64,000 nucleotides of DNA from Demequinaceae bacterium (lineage in GTDB: Bacteria > Actinomycetota > Actinomycetes > Actinomycetales > Demequinaceae). Below the pieces are notes generated by a model, which worked only from the letters and a program-made list of their open reading frames with translations, was not told where the DNA came from and did no database searches. This document shows positions 61,903-64,000 of this stretch, one piece after another. The stretch covers positions 1 through 64,000 of the forward strand of contig JAFGBM010000012.1 in assembly GCA_016933155.1 (NCBI GenBank), written 5' to 3'. A program made the translations under genes and the position numbers. Position 1 is the first letter of the stretch; the number at the start of each line of letters is the position of its first letter.

Positions 61903-61976
61903 TAGGCCAGACCGGATTCGAACCGGTGGCTTCTGCGGTATAAACGCAGTGCTCTTCCTGACTGAGCTACAGGCCC
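61903..61976 (-). tRNA. tRNA-like gene, anticodon UAU (Ile-type), derived from tRNA-Val
   Basis: Cloverleaf on the minus strand: acceptor GGGCCTG against CTGGCCT has one T-T mismatch (6-67) and a G-T wobble at 1-72. D arm GCTC/GAGC with G18-G19 kept; anticodon stem CTGCG/CGCAG and loop TTTATAC give anticodon UAU, reading the isoleucine codon AUA. T arm ACCGG-TTCGAAT-CCGGT is intact. The 3' end reads ACTA, not ACCA. The D stem, anticodon stem and most of the T arm equal the tRNA-Val 1 kb away. May be a functional rare tRNA or a decaying duplicate; it begins 3 bp after the ahpE stop. Confidence 0.75.
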
Positions 61977-61979
61977 CAG

Positions 61980-62438
61980 CTACAACTCGTGGATCGCCGC
62001 CATGTATTCGTCGATGTCCCGGGGGTCGTCGGGCGCATGGACGACCGCCCACTTCACCACCCCGTCGGCGGCGATGAGGAAAGAGGCACGAACGGAGATG
62101 CCGCGCCTCGGATTGAAGATCCCATACCAGCGGGCGACCTCCCCATGCGGCCAGAAGTCGGAGAGGAGGTCCCCCTGGTAATGGTGGATCTCGCCCCACA
62201 ACTTGAGCGCGGGAAGGGATTCGCACGAGACGACGAGGATGTGGACGTTCCGCGCCTTCTTCAACTCCCCCGAGTCGCGGATCTCGCACAGTTCCTTGGT
62301 GCAGTCCTCCGAGGTCGCCCAGGGGGCGAAGACGAGGAGGACCGGCGTGCCCCGGAGATCGGTGAGGGTGATCGGCTTTCCCTGGGTGTTCGTGAGGGTG
62401 AAGTCCGGTGCGAGGCGACCGACCAGGGGATGGGTCAC
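61980..62438 (-). CDS. ahpE: AhpE-type peroxiredoxin
   Basis: 152-aa thiol peroxidase reducing hydroperoxides. N-terminal LVGRLAPDFTLTNTQG, then the peroxidatic Cys in FAPWATSEDCTKEL (fits P-x3-S/T-x2-C), and the RASFLIAADGVVKW segment. GTG 62438 overlaps the DUF3052 stop by 4 bp (GTGA). In M. tuberculosis ahpE and a DUF3052 gene are likewise close to aceE. Confidence 0.92.
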   Translation of the reverse strand: MTHPLVGRLAPDFTLTNTQGKPITLTDLRGTPVLLVFAPWATSEDCTKELCEIRDSGELKKARNVHILVVSCESLPALKLWGEIHHYQGDLLSDFWPHGEVARWYGIFNPRRGISVRASFLIAADGVVKWAVVHAPDDPRDIDEYMAAIHEL

Positions 62439-62857
62439 TTCTGGCGACCCTTCTCGACCAGTTGAGTCGCCTTCCACACGGGGGAGATGACGAAGGTCGA
62501 GGTGGCATGCAGCCCGGAGAGCGACGCTGCCTCCTCAATGTCCCGCTGCTCCACCTGGTTGGGGAGCCCGGCCTTCGGGGTGAGGAGCCAGATGGGGGCC
62601 CCGTCGTCCAGGAGGGTCTGGACGTCGAGCAAGACGTCGGCCAGGTCGTCGTCCCCGTTCCGATACCAGACCAGGGCGGCGTCCGTGACGTCGCCATAGC
62701 CGTCGTCAACGAGGGCCTGCCCCGTCACCCGTGCGATCGCGTTCCTCAACGCCTCATCGGCGTCAGCGTCGTAAAGAAACTCTTGGACGACCATGCCTTT
62801 TACGAGGCCCAGCCGTGCCACACCCGCCTCGACGGCGTCCACCTCCGACTGCGCCAC
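62435..62857 (-). CDS. DUF3052 protein
   Basis: 140-aa actinobacterial DUF3052 protein (Rv2239c-like): GLVKGMVVQEFLYDADADEALRNAI, DVLLDVQTLLDDGAPIWLLTPKAG and a C-terminal STFVISPVWKATQLVEKG. Cytoplasmic; function unknown. It diverges from aceE and is coupled to ahpE by a 4-bp overlap. AAAGGGG lies about 10 nt before the GTG start. Confidence 0.9.
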   Translation of the reverse strand: MAQSEVDAVEAGVARLGLVKGMVVQEFLYDADADEALRNAIARVTGQALVDDGYGDVTDAALVWYRNGDDDLADVLLDVQTLLDDGAPIWLLTPKAGLPNQVEQRDIEEAASLSGLHATSTFVISPVWKATQLVEKGRQK

Positions 62858-63093
62858 GGTGGCGATGCCCCTTTCTCGCTTCTCCGCACGCTTTGCGGCT
62901 AGGTGTCCAGCCTAGAGCCCAAGCGCCGATACCCGCAATCGCTCCGGCAATCCTGGGGCACCCGGGCAGCCCTGGGGAATAGCCCGACGTGACATTCCCG
63001 TTGCATATGGCAAGAATGGCAGGGACAACGGCGCACCCGCCGGGCAGACTCGATCGGCGCCACCACCCCCGGCGCCGACAGGGAGGAACCAGA

Positions 63094-64000
63094 GTGACCA
63101 CCGTCGATGGCTCCGACAAGGATCCGGAAGAGACCGCCGAATGGCTCGAATCGCTGGACGGGCTGGTCGCGTCCGATGGCCCCTCCCGGGGCGAGTTCAT
63201 CGTGACCTCCCTCGTGGAGCACGCGGCGAACAAACGCCTCTCCGTCCCCCTCAGCCTCAACACCCCGTACGTCAACACGATCCAGCTCGACGCCGAGCCG
63301 GAGTACCCGGGCAACGAGGAGTACGAGAAGCGGTACCAGGGCTGGATCCGCTGGAACGCCGCGGCGATGGTGACCCGCGCCCAGGCGGACAGCGCCGGCA
63401 TCGGCGGCCACATCTCGTCGTACGCTTCTGTCGCGAGCCTCTACGAGGTGGGACTCAACCACTTCTTCCGCGGCAAGGACCACCCGGGCGGCGGCGACCA
63501 GGTCTTCTTCCAGGGCCACGCCTCCCCCGGCGTCTACGCCCGCGCCTATTTGGAGGGCCGCCTCACGGACACCGACCTCGACTCCTTCCGCCAGGAGAAG
63601 TCCGGACCCGGCCGGGGCCTCCCGTCGTACCCCCACCCACGCCTCCTGCCCGACCTGTGGGAATTCCCGACGGTCTCCATGGGGCTCGGGCCTGCCGCGG
63701 CCATCTACCAGGCGTGGACGAACCGCTACATGCACCTGAGGGGCCTCAAGGACACCAGCCAGCAGCACGTGTGGGCGTTCCTTGGGGACGGCGAGATGGA
63801 CGAGCCGGAGAGCCGGGGCATGCTCCAGCTCGCGGCGGACCAGGGCCTCGACAACCTGACATTCGTCATCAACTGCAACCTCCAGCGGCTCGACGGGCCC
63901 GTCCGGGGCAACGGCAAGATCATCCAGGAGCTGGAGGCGTACTTCCGGGGTGGCGGCTGGAACGTCCTCAAAGTGATCTGGGGCCGGGGCTGGGACCAGC
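63094..64000 (+). CDS. aceE: Pyruvate dehydrogenase E1 component (partial, runs off window)
   Basis: First 302 residues of a homodimeric PDH E1 of the AceE type, which decarboxylates pyruvate with thiamine diphosphate and passes acetyl to a lipoyl domain. Family motifs: [40 protein letters not shown], and the TPP motif [10 protein letters not shown] ending in [12 protein letters not shown] 63094 follows GGGAGG at about 7 nt. Partners in this window are LpdA and the SucB-type E2. No stop is reached before the right edge. Confidence 0.97.
   Translation, partial: MTTVDGSDKDPEETAEWLESLDGLVASDGPSRGEFIVTSLVEHAANKRLSVPLSLNTPYVNTIQLDAEPEYPGNEEYEKRYQGWIRWNAAAMVTRAQADSAGIGGHISSYASVASLYEVGLNHFFRGKDHPGGGDQVFFQGHASPGVYARAYLEGRLTDTDLDSFRQEKSGPGRGLPSYPHPRLLPDLWEFPTVSMGLGPAAAIYQAWTNRYMHLRGLKDTSQQHVWAFLGDGEMDEPESRGMLQLAADQGLDNLTFVINCNLQRLDGPVRGNGKIIQELEAYFRGGGWNVLKVIWGRGWDQ

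Overview
The window is 64 kb of GC-rich bacterial chromosome from an actinomycete (Actinomycetota, class Actinomycetia). The evidence is gene content and order. lipB-lipA-DUF4191-glnA, glnE, glnA2, nadE-panB, the zinc-ribbon/RNase H/histidine-phosphatase/Nif3 block, and aceE next to DUF3052 and an AhpE-type peroxiredoxin all recur together in actinomycetes (compare the Rv2215-Rv2241 region of Mycobacterium tuberculosis). DUF3043, DUF4191, DUF3052 and the small SPOR-like protein beside map are actinobacterial families. I cannot place it reliably below class. No prophage, transposase, CRISPR array or plasmid function is visible; this is mostly housekeeping chromosome with small accessory insertions.

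Layout. 1-11.5 kb: a 71-bp tandem repeat, trpD, an orphan receiver protein, superoxide dismutase, a secreted acidic protein, a degenerate cysteine desulfurase, two low-GC-looking exported proteins, erpA, nadA, the complete AmmeMemoRadiSam operon (amrB-amrA-amrS) and a DUF3043 protein. 11.6-26.8 kb: pyrD and pepA (divergent), lpdA-sucB-TIGR01777, a large lipoprotein with a glycosidase-like fold, a pseudokinase-like membrane protein, an MMPL exporter, lipB-lipA and DUF4191. 26.8-37.4 kb is the nitrogen/NAD/pantothenate block: glnA behind a four-half-site GlnR box, glnE, glnA2, nadE, panB and small membrane proteins. 37.4-47.5 kb: a TetR regulator with two perfect operators facing tandem paralogous membrane proteins, a thioredoxin-fold protein, map-ppgK, two copies of a short repeat element with terminal inverted repeats, an iron-box-preceded DUF1801 gene, DUF1015, a GH16 lipoprotein, an LCP cell-wall ligase and rnpB. 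47.4-55 kb: an Abhydrolase_9-type membrane hydrolase overlapping rnpB, a beta-propeller lipoprotein pair, histidine phosphatase, RNase HI, zinc-ribbon protein, Nif3 and a DUF2927 lipoprotein. 55-60.3 kb: a monosaccharide ABC transporter with a ROK repressor as its last gene. 60.8-64 kb: tRNA-Val(UAC), a membrane protein, a tRNA-Val-like gene with a UAU anticodon, ahpE, DUF3052 and the 5' part of aceE, which runs off the right edge.

How the genes work together. lipB/lipA make the lipoyl groups carried by sucB and re-oxidised by LpdA, and AceE feeds the same E2/E3 core. GlnR would activate glnA, and GlnE would adenylylate GlnA on Tyr404; GlnA2 lacks the equivalent tyrosine. erpA, nadA, lipA and amrS form a loose iron-sulfur theme. 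In the ABC operon a 17-bp hairpin sits between the binding-protein gene and the ATPase gene.

Genome-wide style worth noting: of the 63 complete CDS I called, 39 end in TAG, 17 in TGA and 7 in TAA, which is unusual for a GC-rich actinomycete. At least thirteen genes have a TANNNT -10 box exactly 6-7 nt before the start codon, implying leaderless mRNAs. The most novel-looking structure is the short terminal-inverted-repeat element at about 41.6 and 43.6 kb, one arm of which has been amplified five-fold in tandem.
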